A program made the translations under genes and the position numbers. DNA of 64,000 bases, from the NCBI GenBank assembly GCA_018402085.1, contig JAGYJM010000002.1, forward strand, positions 2,805,501 through 2,869,500, read 5' to 3'. Source of the stretch: Flavobacteriales bacterium (GTDB lineage: Bacteria > Bacteroidota > Bacteroidia > Flavobacteriales_D > Sanyastnellaceae). The notes beneath the pieces are model-generated. The model had not been told where the DNA came from, ran no database searches, and was given only the letters and a program-made list of their open reading frames with translations. Within the stretch, counting starts at the first letter, position 1. Each line of letters begins with the position of its first letter. Of the stretch, positions 49,136 through 58,997 are shown in pieces.

Positions 49136-49143
49136 TACATTCG
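49136..49143 (+). promoter_or_regulatory. -7-like box, 3 nt before the start codon
   Basis: TACATTCG then TAT then ATG at 49147. It excludes the longer frame beginning at 49054. Confidence 0.5.
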
Positions 49144-49146
49144 TAT

Positions 49147-49989
49147 ATGCGCACTGCACTCCTACTTCTTTTCACTGTTTTAGTGTCGTTGACAGCCGAT
49201 GCCCAGCGTGGCAGACAGTTGCGTCCGTTGTATCAGCTCGGGGGCAAATGGTCACCGAATGGCTGGCACTTTGGCGTAGGCGGCACACACATGATTCCCA
49301 ACGCCTACGAGCGTGATGAAACCCGACTGATCAACGCTGAGCAAGGTGTTGACACGCTCTATTCAGGTACGTTTAATGTGGCAGGACGTATCGGGTTGTA
49401 CCTTGAAGTCGGACGACAACACTTCTTTGAAGATCCGATTTTTGTGCACTACATCGACTTCGGTGCGCACTTCAAGATGCTGCGCGGACAAGAAGAATTT
49501 GCGGGTATGGTGCGCGACGCCGCATCCGGCGCTTTGGCGCCGACAACCAACAACGGCACCTTCAGCGACAGCTACGCCGGATTGTACTTCAACGCGAACC
49601 ACATTCACCAGATCACCGATGCCAGCTTTCTGCAATACACCATTGGCGCGAATGCCGATTACCGAGTGATTGAGCGTCGCAGCTTTGAAGGCATTGCCCC
49701 TGATCAAGAATTTGCTGATCCGCTGCAAATTCAACTGCATGCGAAACTGGGTTACGGCTTCCGCTTAGAATCAGGGGTCTTTCTGATTCCGTCCATTGAA
49801 ACGCCCATTCTGAATTTGTCTCCTTTCTACGACGGCAAAAGCACGCTGCCCATGTTCAGCACTCGCTACCGTCCGCTGATTTTCTCACTGCGCATCTTGC
49901 TCTTCAGCCACCAGAAGGTGGGCGACTGCGTGGGCAAAGGCACCGAAAAGCGCGGCCACCATTTGTGGGGAAAAGACATGCGGCGCTGA
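49147..49989 (+). CDS. Exported protein of unknown function, probably outer-membrane barrel
   Basis: About 280 residues starting MRTALLLLFTVLVSLTADAQ, a signal peptide that ends before RGRQL. The mature protein has regularly spaced amphipathic strands with aromatic ends (WHFGVGGTHMIPNAY, IGLYLEVGRQHFF, YIDFGAHFKML, YAGLYFNANHIHQI, FLQYTIGANADYRVI, LHAKLGYGFRL, RPLIFSLRILLFS), which suggests a small beta-barrel. The last 25 residues are a basic tail after the final strand. I do not recognise the family. The upstream extension of the frame is made of repeat DNA and is not coding. It is convergent with the epimerase gene, the stop codons being directly adjacent. Confidence 0.75.
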   Translation: MRTALLLLFTVLVSLTADAQRGRQLRPLYQLGGKWSPNGWHFGVGGTHMIPNAYERDETRLINAEQGVDTLYSGTFNVAGRIGLYLEVGRQHFFEDPIFVHYIDFGAHFKMLRGQEEFAGMVRDAASGALAPTTNNGTFSDSYAGLYFNANHIHQITDASFLQYTIGANADYRVIERRSFEGIAPDQEFADPLQIQLHAKLGYGFRLESGVFLIPSIETPILNLSPFYDGKSTLPMFSTRYRPLIFSLRILLFSHQKVGDCVGKGTEKRGHHLWGKDMRR

Positions 49990-50388
49990 TTACTTGTCAG
50001 CGCAGAGCTCTACCAATACCTTATTAGATGCTTTCGGATGCAGAAAAGCGATGCGCTTTCCATCTGCACCATCTTTGGGCGTCTCGTGAATCATCTGGTA
50101 GCCCTTATCCATCAAGCGCTTGATCTCCGCCTCGATGTCGTCAACGGCAAAAGCCACATGGTGAATGCCTTCGCCTTTCTTCTCAATGAATTTCGCAATC
50201 GGACTGTCAGGATGGGTGGCTTGCAACAATTCGATTTTGTTTTCACCCACCTTGAAGAAACTCGTGATAACGCCTTCGCTCTCCACCTCTTCGCGTTTGT
50301 AAGGCGGCGTACCGAGAACATCGGTAAAAATCTGTTCTGAAGTTTCGAGATCGCTGACGGCAATCCCCAGGTGTTCGATGCGCTTCAT
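49990..50388 (-). CDS. mce: Methylmalonyl-CoA epimerase
   Basis: A 132-residue VOC-fold enzyme that interconverts (R)- and (S)-methylmalonyl-CoA on the route between propionyl-CoA and succinyl-CoA. Metal ligands are in RIEHLGIAVSDLE (His), NKIELLQAT (Glu/Gln strand), GIHHVAFAVDDIEAEI (His) and KVLVELCADK (Glu). Length is exactly typical. Its partner mutase is not in the window. A -7-like box (TAACTTGC, 50408-50415, minus) is 19 bases upstream. Confidence 0.93.
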   Translation of the reverse strand: MKRIEHLGIAVSDLETSEQIFTDVLGTPPYKREEVESEGVITSFFKVGENKIELLQATHPDSPIAKFIEKKGEGIHHVAFAVDDIEAEIKRLMDKGYQMIHETPKDGADGKRIAFLHPKASNKVLVELCADK

Positions 50389-50468
50389 AGTCGGATTGAA
50401 TTTGACCGCAAGTTACAGCGGATCACCGACGCATCCTGAGCTTCCCAAATTTCTCGGGACAGGTTCGC

Positions 50469-51257
50469 TCAGCGCTTACGCACCGCGACTCCGAAGTCAT
50501 CATCGAAGTTCACGTAGTAATCGCCGCGAGGCCACTCGCTCGTATCGATTTCTTGTCCGACGCCCTTGGCATAGAGTATGCCATAAGCATCAAACACCTC
50601 GTAAGATGCAGGTGCACTGAACTTCAGTTTCTCATAGAAGCGTGTATCGCGGAGGGTGACCGGCTGACGATCTGAAGTCACCTCGAAACGCTCAGAATAG
50701 CGCGCGCCTGAGGCATCATTCTGTCGTAAGCGGAAGGTATTGGTGCCGCTGTGCAGAGGCACTTCTACGCGGTACTCATTGGGCACACCTGTTTCTCCTT
50801 GACCTGCGGCAGTTGCCACCTGCACCCATTTATTCCACTTGAATTGTTCAATCACAAAAGGCAGTGCACCTCCTTCGCCGCTGGTACGAAAGACAATGGC
50901 ACCTGCATCAGCGAGTGCAAGAGACTCGACAGTGAAAGTACTTTTAGGAGCAATGTCTTCAGTATTAATAACCCGGGGTTCGCAATTATCTTTGGTACGG
51001 ATAACTACCTCAACCGGGTCGCCGGGCTCAAGATTGAACAGGGTGAGATCAATGGCAAATGCACTTGAGTTGATCTCATCAGAGGTCACCTCCCCGTTCA
51101 CGGCCACCTCAAAAACGCAAAAACCGACCCCTTCAGAGGAGAACGGATTTTTCACATAAAGATCTTTGCCCTGGTACACGCCATTGAAAACGTATACCCC
51201 TGCCAAAGAGGGCAGGGTAACGATGGCGAAAAGAAGAAATGTACTCATTCTCAACAT
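50469..51257 (-). CDS. Secreted protein of unknown function with short C-terminal sorting-like domain
   Basis: About 262 residues from ATG 51257, giving the signal peptide MLRMSTFLLFAIVTLPSLAG. The frame extends 12 codons further upstream, but a -7-like box (51262-51269) lies in that extension. The mature part begins VYVFNGVYQGKDLYVKNPFS and contains Cys in VGFCVFEV and DNCEPRV. It is otherwise predicted beta-rich with a domain RVEVPLHSGTNTFRLRQND. The last 60 residues (YEVFDAYGILYAKG, WPRGDYYVNFDD) look like a compact T9SS-type sorting domain, although the usual PNP motif is absent. Function unknown. It is followed on the same strand by nothing obvious. Confidence 0.68.
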   Translation of the reverse strand: MLRMSTFLLFAIVTLPSLAGVYVFNGVYQGKDLYVKNPFSSEGVGFCVFEVAVNGEVTSDEINSSAFAIDLTLFNLEPGDPVEVVIRTKDNCEPRVINTEDIAPKSTFTVESLALADAGAIVFRTSGEGGALPFVIEQFKWNKWVQVATAAGQGETGVPNEYRVEVPLHSGTNTFRLRQNDASGARYSERFEVTSDRQPVTLRDTRFYEKLKFSAPASYEVFDAYGILYAKGVGQEIDTSEWPRGDYYVNFDDDFGVAVRKR

Positions 51258-51261
51258 ATTG

Positions 51262-51269
51262 TAAAGATA
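51262..51269 (-). promoter_or_regulatory. -7-like box, 4 nt before the start codon
   Basis: The minus strand reads TATCTTTA, then CAAT, then ATG. It moves the preferred start of the secreted-protein gene from 51293 to 51257. Confidence 0.5.
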
Positions 51270-51306
51270 CGCTGACTTATTCAAGTGATGCAAATCTGCC
51301 CGACGA

Positions 51307-51852
51307 TTAATGAACTGCTGTCAGTGAATTGATCACGGAAGCTGCTCTTCGTGCCTCGTAATGGCTCAGGTCAAGCTGATCATCCGTTGCCACGAGATAC
51401 CGTTCACCCCCTGCCAGCAGCGATCTCATATAATAATGCCCCACGACTTTGCCCGTAGGTAATTTAGCCTGGTACATCAAGCGATCTTCTCCCTCATCGA
51501 AGAAGATATACTCGAAGACTTCATTCTGTTGCAATTCACGTTTGACCTCCTCAATCTCTCGCATGTCATTCACAATACTGAACGTCAGATCCTCATCCAT
51601 TCGCACTTCAACGCGACCGGAATTTCCGTTCAGGTTCACCTTCGCGTCAGGAAATGACTCATCAACGACTTCTATTTTCAGCGGCATTCCAAATTCTTCA
51701 AAAGAAGTGACCCATGTCGACTCTTTTTCTTCTTTTCCGCCTTTCGGCGGGATGTCGCCTGCATCTGAACCTCCGTCAGTTCTGCCATCTGTGTTGCAAG
51801 AGTATACGATCAAAGTGGCGGAGGCAAAAACGAAGCGTAGCGTTTTATTCAT
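51307..51852 (-). CDS. Putative lipoprotein of unknown function
   Basis: A 181-residue protein with a lipoprotein signal, MNKTLRFVFASATLIVYSC, the Cys being residue 19. A low-complexity linker rich in Gly, Asp, Lys and Glu follows (DGRTDGGSDAGDIPPKGGKE). The remainder is a charged, probably mixed alpha/beta domain (FGMPLKIEVVDESF, VRMDEDLTFSIVNDM, EYIFFDEGEDRLMYQAKL, GHYYMRSLLAGGERYLVAT). I do not recognise the family. It lies just upstream of the secreted-protein gene on the same strand, 50 bases apart, but that gene seems to have its own promoter. Confidence 0.72.
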   Translation of the reverse strand: MNKTLRFVFASATLIVYSCNTDGRTDGGSDAGDIPPKGGKEEKESTWVTSFEEFGMPLKIEVVDESFPDAKVNLNGNSGRVEVRMDEDLTFSIVNDMREIEEVKRELQQNEVFEYIFFDEGEDRLMYQAKLPTGKVVGHYYMRSLLAGGERYLVATDDQLDLSHYEARRAASVINSLTAVH

Positions 51853-51952
51853 GGTATAGATTATGATAGTAGAGTATACGACACAAAGCCGGCTTCGGTT
51901 TCATTGCGTGTTTGCCTGTCAATCATGACCTTCGCGTTCAACTTGAAAACAA

Positions 51953-52738
51953 ATGAATCTTGATTTATCCCCCTATGCTGCCGTTGTTTGTGGCAGCACC
52001 CAAGGTATCGGCTTTGCCACTGCGCAAGAACTTGCTTCTATGGGTGCAAATGTGGTGCTCTTGGCGCGTAATGAAAAGCGATTGCAAGAAGCCTGTGCAG
52101 CCCTGGAGCAAATTCATCCGGGTGAGCACAGCTACCTCGTGGCAGATTTTGACCATCCGGAGCAGGTAAAAGCCGCCATCGAAGGCTTCACTGCCAACAA
52201 CCGGGCGCAAATTCTGGTAAACAATACAGGCGGACCGCCTCCGGGTTCGGCCTCCGGAGCTGAAATAGATTCCTTCCGCATTGCCTTCAACCAGCACTTA
52301 ATCTGCAACCACATCCTGGTACAGGCATTGCTTCCGGGCATGCGAGAGAGTGGCTACGGACGTATTATCAATGTCATCAGCACTTCCGTCAAACAGCCAT
52401 TGCCTAACCTCGGGGTATCCAACACGGTGCGCGGCGCTGTGGCCAACTGGGCAAAGACCCTTGCCAATGAACTCGGTGTAGACGGCATTACCGTGAACAA
52501 CGTACTTCCCGGCGCCACAGACACTGCCCGGTTGAAAGGCATCGTAGAGCGAAAGGCTACAAACCTTGGTATTTCTGAAGAGGAGGCCATGCAGAAAATG
52601 GCTGCACAAGTGCCGCTGAACCGCGTAGCTCAGCCGCAGGAAGTTGCCGATGCTATTGCATTTTTAGCCTCACCGAGCGCAGGCTACATCTCCGGCATTA
52701 ACCTCCCGGTTGACGGTGGCAGACTTGCCTGCCTGTGA
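51953..52738 (+). CDS. Short-chain dehydrogenase/reductase (SDR)
   Basis: A 261-residue NAD(P)-dependent oxidoreductase. The cofactor motif is VVCGSTQGIGFATAQEL (TGxxxGIG type with Ser/Thr replaced), NNTGGPPPGSAS replaces the usual NNAG, and the catalytic residues are in INVISTSVKQPLPNLGVSN: the Ser of STS is present, but the YxxxK motif is not in its standard form (VSNTVRGAVANWAK). The terminal VNNVLPGATDTARLKG and GYISGINLPVDGG are typical. The altered YxxxK, with Ser-Asn-Thr where Tyr is expected, places it with the atypical FabG-like SDRs common in bacteria. Substrate unknown. Confidence 0.85.
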   Translation: MNLDLSPYAAVVCGSTQGIGFATAQELASMGANVVLLARNEKRLQEACAALEQIHPGEHSYLVADFDHPEQVKAAIEGFTANNRAQILVNNTGGPPPGSASGAEIDSFRIAFNQHLICNHILVQALLPGMRESGYGRIINVISTSVKQPLPNLGVSNTVRGAVANWAKTLANELGVDGITVNNVLPGATDTARLKGIVERKATNLGISEEEAMQKMAAQVPLNRVAQPQEVADAIAFLASPSAGYISGINLPVDGGRLACL

Positions 52739-52795
52739 CACCGCGAAACAAGCGGGCTTATTATGAGTTATAGACCTTAATATTCTGGCGGCTAA

Positions 52796-54199
<1,404 letters not shown>

Positions 54200-54223
54200 G
54201 ACGGCTAACCATATTGACTGCAG

Positions 54224-54250
54224 AAAGCCGACCTTGAGGTCGGCTTTTTT
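54224..54250 (+). terminator. Intrinsic terminator of gdhA
   Basis: AAAGCCGACC, loop TTGA, GGTCGGCTTT and a T-run: a ten-pair perfect stem 25 bases after the stop codon. Confidence 0.9.
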
Positions 54251-54640
54251 TGTGTGGGCTGCGGATAACCGTCTGCTGTCAGCGGTCTGCGGTACGAGCC
54301 CCCTCAACAAACGGCTGCTGGTAGCAGCCTCCCAGCCCTGATGCCCTGCGCTTCAACTGACCGGCGGCCATAGCCGCTCACCAGTGCGCGCACACTGCAG
54401 TGTGCGCCTGCAATAGTCCGGCGGCAATAGCCGCCGCCACACAAATTTAGCCTTGTATAAAAAGCAGCGCAAGGATGCGCTGCCCACCTAACTTCTAACC
54501 CGAAAGCACCCTGAAAGACCCCTCACCCGAGAATCCCGCAGGTGCGCGGGATCTCGGGAGCTCCCCTGATTCCAGGGGAGCCTTTGAGTATTTGCACGTC
54601 CAGAAAGAGCCGCTCTCGCTGAAGCTATCCAATTCTGTCG
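54251..54640. repeat. Gene-free region with palindromes
   Basis: CTGCGG/GTCTGC words come first. The palindrome GCGCACACTGCAGTGTGCGC (54388-54407) has its other copy near 15998. CCGGCGGCCATAGCCG and CCGGCGGCAATAGCCG words flank it. GCAGCGCAAGGATGCGCTGC (54464-54483) has the AGGA loop shared with other palindromes but a different stem. CTCCCCTGATTCCAGGGGAG lies at 54561-54580. No gene is visible. Confidence 0.85.
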
Positions 54641-54648
54641 TATCTTTA
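54641..54648 (+). promoter_or_regulatory. -7-like box of the dockerin-like gene
   Basis: TATCTTTA lies 15 bases before the first ATG (54664). Confidence 0.45.
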
Positions 54649-54663
54649 GATCATTGACCAAAA

Positions 54664-55554
54664 ATGACTGAGATGAATAAACTGCTTGTGCTGCTTGTGC
54701 TTGGGTGCCTTTCTGTGCCGCTTAATGCGCAAATTGAATTGTGGACTGAAGATTTTGGTACGGGTTGTGACCAGGGGCAACTGGTTTCAGCCTATAGCTC
54801 ACCGAACGGTACCTGGACGGTCACCGAAACCGGATTAAATGAAACCGCCTCCAGCCAATGGTACGTAAGTGCCACAGAGAACAATACCGGTGAAGGAAAC
54901 TGCGGTGCCGGCTGCGGTGAGAACCGCACCTTACACGTGAGCAGCGTGACGGTGCTGGGCATTCCTGCTGACCAGGGCGCTCTTTACTATGAAGGGATCA
55001 CCGGCTTCTGTGGACTATTCCCTTGCGGCAGCACAAACCGCCGGGTGGAGTCTCCTCCCATCGATTGCAGCAACGCCACCGATATCACCCTTGATTTTCT
55101 TTACCTCGAAGGGGGAAACACCTTTGATAACGCTACGGTTTGGTATTTTGACGGCAGCAACTGGTCACAAATTGACGATCCCGACAAGACCTTCAGCGGA
55201 GCGTGTAGTCCGCAAGGACAATGGACCGCCCGTTCACTCAATCTGCCTGCCTCAGCAGAGAATAACCCGGATGTGAGAATTGGTTTTGAATGGACTAACA
55301 ACGATGACGGAGACGCTACAGACCCCTCGTTCGCTGTAGACGACATTGTCATCAGCGGCGTGGTTGCTGACGACCCCACCCCTTGTCCCGGAGACTTCAA
55401 TTCTGACGGCATTATCAATTCAGCAGACCTGCTGCTGTTCTTATCAGAATTCGGCTGTAACGAGAACTGCCTTTACGACATGGATGGAGACGGTCTCTCG
55501 AACGTAGCTGATTTGCTTGCCTTCCTGGAGGTTTACGCTACTGAATGTCCGTAA
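54664..55554 (+). CDS. Secreted protein with dockerin-like calcium-binding repeats
   Basis: A 296-residue protein. The signal peptide is MNKLLVLLVLGCLSVPLNA (start at 54664 or, four codons later, 54676), before QIELW. The middle is a Cys-rich beta-sandwich (WTEDFGTGCDQGQ, NTGEGNCGAGCGENRTLHV, DITLDFLYLEGGNTFDNATV, DVRIGFEWTNNDDG, FAVDDIVISG), as in MAM/jelly-roll-type surface proteins. The C-terminus carries two EF-hand-like loops typical of dockerin type I, DFNSDGIINSADLLLFL and DMDGDGLSNVADLLAFL. No T9SS sorting domain follows, so export may be by Sec with surface attachment through other proteins. Function inferred only. Confidence 0.78.
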   Translation: MTEMNKLLVLLVLGCLSVPLNAQIELWTEDFGTGCDQGQLVSAYSSPNGTWTVTETGLNETASSQWYVSATENNTGEGNCGAGCGENRTLHVSSVTVLGIPADQGALYYEGITGFCGLFPCGSTNRRVESPPIDCSNATDITLDFLYLEGGNTFDNATVWYFDGSNWSQIDDPDKTFSGACSPQGQWTARSLNLPASAENNPDVRIGFEWTNNDDGDATDPSFAVDDIVISGVVADDPTPCPGDFNSDGIINSADLLLFLSEFGCNENCLYDMDGDGLSNVADLLAFLEVYATECP

Positions 55555-55603
55555 CCCCCCACACTTTCATGCTTCCGATTAGCTAAGGATACACTTCTTG
55601 TGC

Positions 55604-55611
55604 TACCTTTG
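55604..55611 (+). promoter_or_regulatory. -7 promoter box, 5 nt before the start codon
   Basis: TACCTTTG then ACCTC then ATG at 55617; a leaderless transcript is predicted. Confidence 0.65.
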
Positions 55612-55616
55612 ACCTC

Positions 55617-56063
55617 ATGGAAACCGGACTGATACACCTTCATTCGACCCTGCGTTGGGTTGTTCTGATTCTCATGATTGTAGCCATTGCGAAAGCGTTC
55701 TCTGCATGGCGGAGTAAACAGGCTTTTGGCGGCACCAGAAAGCTTGCCCTGTATGCCATGATCACGCTGCACTTGCAATTGGTGTTAGGGCTTGTATTAT
55801 ATTTTTCACGTGGGTGGCACCAGAAATGGGGCCAGGAGAACATGATGTCAGACACATTGACTCGCTTCTTTACCATGGAGCACCTTGTGGTGATGATCCT
55901 CGCAATTGCACTCGCGACCATCGGTTATTCCGGTGCGAAGCGCATGAGCGATGCGATCAAACAAAACCGTCGGGTTTTCATTTACTATATCATTGCTTTG
56001 ATTCTCATTCTATCGAGCATTCCATGGCCCTTCCGTGAGGCGCTCGGAAGAGATTGGTTTTAA
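55617..56063 (+). CDS. Four-helix membrane protein, possible cytochrome b-like
   Basis: A 148-residue inner-membrane protein with four hydrophobic helices (RWVVLILMIVAIAKAF, YAMITLHLQLVLGLVLYF, HLVVMILAIALATIGY, FIYYIIALILILSSI). His residues sit at GLIHLHSTLRW, ITLHLQL and FTMEHLVV, positions that could ligate haem. It is a type common in Bacteroidota but without a known function. The next gene, starting right after its stop, encodes a c-type cytochrome, so a joint redox role is plausible. Haem binding is inferred. Confidence 0.72.
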   Translation: METGLIHLHSTLRWVVLILMIVAIAKAFSAWRSKQAFGGTRKLALYAMITLHLQLVLGLVLYFSRGWHQKWGQENMMSDTLTRFFTMEHLVVMILAIALATIGYSGAKRMSDAIKQNRRVFIYYIIALILILSSIPWPFREALGRDWF

Positions 56064-56066
56064 TTG

Positions 56067-56399
56067 ATGCGCAAGATCCTCATCCCGGCACTTCTGTTTT
56101 CTCTTGCCGCCTGCGGCGGGAATGATGCGCCTGCGCCAAAAAACGGAGGAGGCAGTTCGGCAAGGTTGAGCATGCCGGAAGCCAAACGACTGTACACGAA
56201 GAAATGCGCATTGTGCCATGGAACTGACGGCAAGATGATGATTGGCGGAGCTCCCGACCTCAGCGTATCTGAGATGACACTCGAAGAACGCGTTGCCATC
56301 ATTACGTACGGTAAAGGACAAATGCCTCCTCACAACGAGGTGCTTTCAGCAGCCGAAATTCGCGGGATTGCGACATATATCGAAAGTTTTGTAGAATAA
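56067..56399 (+). CDS. c-type cytochrome lipoprotein
   Basis: A 110-residue protein. The N-terminus MRKILIPALLFSLAAC is a lipoprotein signal with Cys at residue 16, followed by a Gly/Pro-rich linker (GGNDAPAPKNGGGSSARL). The single haem motif is CALCH in YTKKCALCHGTDGKMMIG, and the distal Met is probably in GQMPPHNEVLSAAEIRGIATYI, as in small cytochrome c domains. A TTG one codon earlier is also possible. It is coupled to the upstream membrane protein. It is probably periplasmic, tethered to a membrane, and carries electrons. Confidence 0.9.
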   Translation: MRKILIPALLFSLAACGGNDAPAPKNGGGSSARLSMPEAKRLYTKKCALCHGTDGKMMIGGAPDLSVSEMTLEERVAIITYGKGQMPPHNEVLSAAEIRGIATYIESFVE

Positions 56400-56403
56400 C
56401 CCT

Positions 56404-57648
56404 ATGGGTCACATGATAGAAACCCGCAAGGAACAGGAAACCTGTGTCCTGGTCGGTATTGCCACACGTAAGCAAGACAAAGAACTACTCGAGGAGTACC
56501 TCGACGAGCTTGAATTTCTCGCCCAAACGGCTGATGCCATCTGTGTCAAGCGGTTTACCCAATCGCTGGATCATCCTGACGTTCGCACCTTCGTAGGAAG
56601 CGGAAAAATTCAGGAAATCAAAGATTATGTTGATTCGAACGGTATTGACATGGTCATCTTTGACGATGAACTGAGCCCGACTCAACTCCGCAACATCGAG
56701 CAATTGGTCAGTGATGTGAAAATCCTCGATCGAAGCAACCTCATCCTCGACATCTTCGCAAGTCGTGCACGAACAGCGCACGCAAAAACCCAGGTTGAAC
56801 TCGCTCAATACCAATACCTCCTCCCACGACTCACCAATATGTGGACGCACTTGCAGAAGCAAAAAGGTGGCATTGGCATGAAGGGGCCCGGTGAGAAAGA
56901 GATCGAAACTGACCGAAGAATCATTCGCGATAAAATTGCCGCTCTTAAAAAAGATCTTCAACAGATCGATAAGCAAAAAGCCACACAACGCGGTAACCGG
57001 GGAGCTATGGTACGGGTCGCGCTGGTCGGATACACCAACGTGGGTAAATCAACCCTGATGAACCTCCTGTCAAAAAGCGAGGTAAAGGCAGAAAACAAAC
57101 TCTTTGCAACGCTTGACACTACCGTGCGCAAAGTGGTGCTGTACAACGTTCCCTTTCTCTTATCAGATACAGTAGGGTTCATCAGAAAACTCCCTCACCA
57201 GTTGATCGAGTCGTTTAAGTCAACACTCGATGAAACCAGAGAATCTGACATCCTGTTGCACATTGTGGATGTTGCGCACCCCAGTTTTGAAGACCATATG
57301 CAGGTGGTGAATGACACCCTGAATGAAATCGGCTCTGGCGACACCCCTACCATTGTCGTGTTCAACAAAATGGATAAGCTCCTCTTTCCCTCAGATGAAC
57401 CGCTTGAAATAGATGAACTCACAGCCGCCGATCAGGTAGAAGAAACTGATAGCTTCGGCATTGAATCGTCTGCCCCGCGATCTCTCGAAGACCTTCGACA
57501 CACATGGATGGCCCAACTCGAAGGACAGGATGTTGTATTCATCAGTGCACACGAAAAAACCAACATCCAGGAATTTCGCGACCTCCTTTATGAGCGAGTC
57601 ATAGCCATTCATAAAGAGCGCTATCCCTACAACGATTTTTTATACTGA
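56404..57648 (+). CDS. hflX: Ribosome-associated GTPase HflX
   Basis: A 414-residue GTPase that splits or rescues stalled ribosomes. The N-terminal HflX domain shows VKRFTQSLDHPDVRTFVGSG and MVIFDDELSPTQLRNIEQ, then the helical linker with TAHAKTQVELAQYQYLLPRL and GGIGMKGPGEKEIETDRR. The G domain has G1 GYTNVGKSTLMN, G3 DTVGFIRKLPHQL, G4 NKMD and G5 ISAHEKTN. An acidic insert (DELTAADQVEETDSFG) lies between G4 and G5. Length is normal. A second ATG four codons in (MIETRKE) could be the start. Confidence 0.95.
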   Translation: MGHMIETRKEQETCVLVGIATRKQDKELLEEYLDELEFLAQTADAICVKRFTQSLDHPDVRTFVGSGKIQEIKDYVDSNGIDMVIFDDELSPTQLRNIEQLVSDVKILDRSNLILDIFASRARTAHAKTQVELAQYQYLLPRLTNMWTHLQKQKGGIGMKGPGEKEIETDRRIIRDKIAALKKDLQQIDKQKATQRGNRGAMVRVALVGYTNVGKSTLMNLLSKSEVKAENKLFATLDTTVRKVVLYNVPFLLSDTVGFIRKLPHQLIESFKSTLDETRESDILLHIVDVAHPSFEDHMQVVNDTLNEIGSGDTPTIVVFNKMDKLLFPSDEPLEIDELTAADQVEETDSFGIESSAPRSLEDLRHTWMAQLEGQDVVFISAHEKTNIQEFRDLLYERVIAIHKERYPYNDFLY

Positions 57649-57843
57649 GCTGCCGGCAATCTGATGCATGCTTTTTGCTGCAAATCTATTCAGCCACGGC
57701 CATTAGCCATTACGTGAAGCTAGATGCAGGTAAAGCTAGAACTTCTTCAATTGATTCATAAACTGCTACAGACTTCACGTCGAAAAGTACCCGACCTCAG
57801 CAATATCAGGTATGGAGAGACGGGGAGAGGTGGATCTTCTCGC

Positions 57844-57851
57844 TATCTTTG
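57844..57851 (+). promoter_or_regulatory. -7 promoter box, 5 nt before the rbfA start
   Basis: TATCTTTG then TACCC then ATG at 57857. It shows that the longer frame from 57812 is not the gene start. The rest of 57649-57843 holds nothing I recognise. Confidence 0.65.
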
Positions 57852-57856
57852 TACCC

Positions 57857-58195
57857 ATGTCAGAAATACGACAAGAAAAATTAGCCAGTCTGCTGAAACG
57901 GGAGTTGGCGGTGTTATTTCAGCGAGAAAGTCACACCTTCTTTGGCGGTCGCTTCATTACCGTTACGACAGTACGGGTCACTTCAGACTTTTCAGTAGCA
58001 AGGGTGTACCTGAGCATCATGGTCTCTGACGACAAAGAAAAAGACCTGAAAATGGTGCGCGAGCAAGACTGGATGATTCGGAAGCGACTGGCTGAAACTG
58101 CAGGCAAGCATTTGCGTAAAATGCCTGAGCTGCATTTCTACCTCGATGACAGCCTTGACTATTACGAGGAGATCGATCGGCGATTGAAAGAGTAA
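57857..58195 (+). CDS. rbfA: Ribosome-binding factor A
   Basis: A 112-residue KH-fold protein needed for 30S maturation and 16S 5'-end processing. It starts MSEIRQEKLASLLKRELAVL, then FFGGRFITVTTVRVTSDFSVARVYLS, and ends RKMPELHFYLDDSLDYYEEIDR, the family signature. The start is fixed by the -7 box five bases upstream. The next gene starts one base after the stop. Confidence 0.93.
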   Translation: MSEIRQEKLASLLKRELAVLFQRESHTFFGGRFITVTTVRVTSDFSVARVYLSIMVSDDKEKDLKMVREQDWMIRKRLAETAGKHLRKMPELHFYLDDSLDYYEEIDRRLKE

Positions 58196-58196
58196 G

Positions 58197-58982
58197 ATGC
58201 ATCGGGAAGAAATCAAACGGTCTTTGGCGTCAGTGTGCGGACATTCACCGCTGCTGCGCATGGGGCTTTTCAAAGTAATGGATTGGCTCACGGTGAAGAG
58301 TTGGCACGTGCGCCGGGAACTGAGAAAGTGGATGCGAACTGCACCTCAAAACGCCCATATTCTTGATGCCGGCACAGGCTTCGGCCACAATGCTTATTGG
58401 TTGAGCTGCCAACGCGAACGCTTCAGTGTACTCGCCATAGATGACCAAAAAGAGCGTGTTTGTTCAGGAAATTCATTTGTGCGCGATAGCAATCAAAGTA
58501 ACTTGCTCTTCCGCACTATGAAGCTGACTGAAATCAATGAACCTGGTGCGTTCGACCTTATCTTATGCACTGAAACTCTCGAATGTATTGAAGACGATAC
58601 ACACGCACTAGACAATCTTCATGAGTCGCTCAGGGAAGGTGGTCTTATGATTACCACGGTGAACCGCAAATACAGCGAAGACATACCCGCAGAAGGCGAT
58701 GTAAAACGCTGCGGATACCTTATGAACGAGCTGAAAGAAAAGTTTCGGACAAGTGGCTTTCACCATGTCAAAGCTCATTATACAGGAGGCAAAGCCGGGC
58801 GGCTTGCTCAGCAACTCGGGGTTACCATACCCTTGAGATTACTTAAGCTAACAAGGCTTTTCATACTGCTCCTGCCCTTTTACTTCATACTCGCGATACC
58901 AGCCACCGTCGTGCTCAACTGGCTTGACAGTCACACCGCACACGGCAGCGGGCAGGGCATCCTCGTATTGGCTCGGAAATAG
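58197..58982 (+). CDS. Class I SAM-dependent methyltransferase with C-terminal membrane segment
   Basis: A 261-residue protein. The SAM motif is HILDAGTGFGHNAYWL, then FSVLAIDDQKERV, and the post-I motifs FDLILCTETLECIEDDTHAL and LREGGLMITTVNRKYSED. Residues about 215-245 (LLKLTRLFILLLPFYFILAI) are hydrophobic and likely anchor the protein in the inner membrane. This layout occurs in methyltransferases of polysaccharide or lipid synthesis. It is one base after rbfA and is probably cotranscribed; the substrate is unknown. Confidence 0.83.
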   Translation: MHREEIKRSLASVCGHSPLLRMGLFKVMDWLTVKSWHVRRELRKWMRTAPQNAHILDAGTGFGHNAYWLSCQRERFSVLAIDDQKERVCSGNSFVRDSNQSNLLFRTMKLTEINEPGAFDLILCTETLECIEDDTHALDNLHESLREGGLMITTVNRKYSEDIPAEGDVKRCGYLMNELKEKFRTSGFHHVKAHYTGGKAGRLAQQLGVTIPLRLLKLTRLFILLLPFYFILAIPATVVLNWLDSHTAHGSGQGILVLARK

Positions 58983-58985
58983 GAT

Positions 58986-58993
58986 TACCTTCG
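58986..58993 (+). promoter_or_regulatory. -7-like box, 4 nt before the start codon
   Basis: TACCTTCG then CTCT then GTG at 58998. Confidence 0.5.
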
Positions 58994-58997
58994 CTCT

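Noticed and set aside
49054-49146. N-terminal extension of the exported barrel-like protein
   Set aside because: It translates polypyrimidine repeats and lies upstream of the -7 box; the signal peptide starts at 49147.
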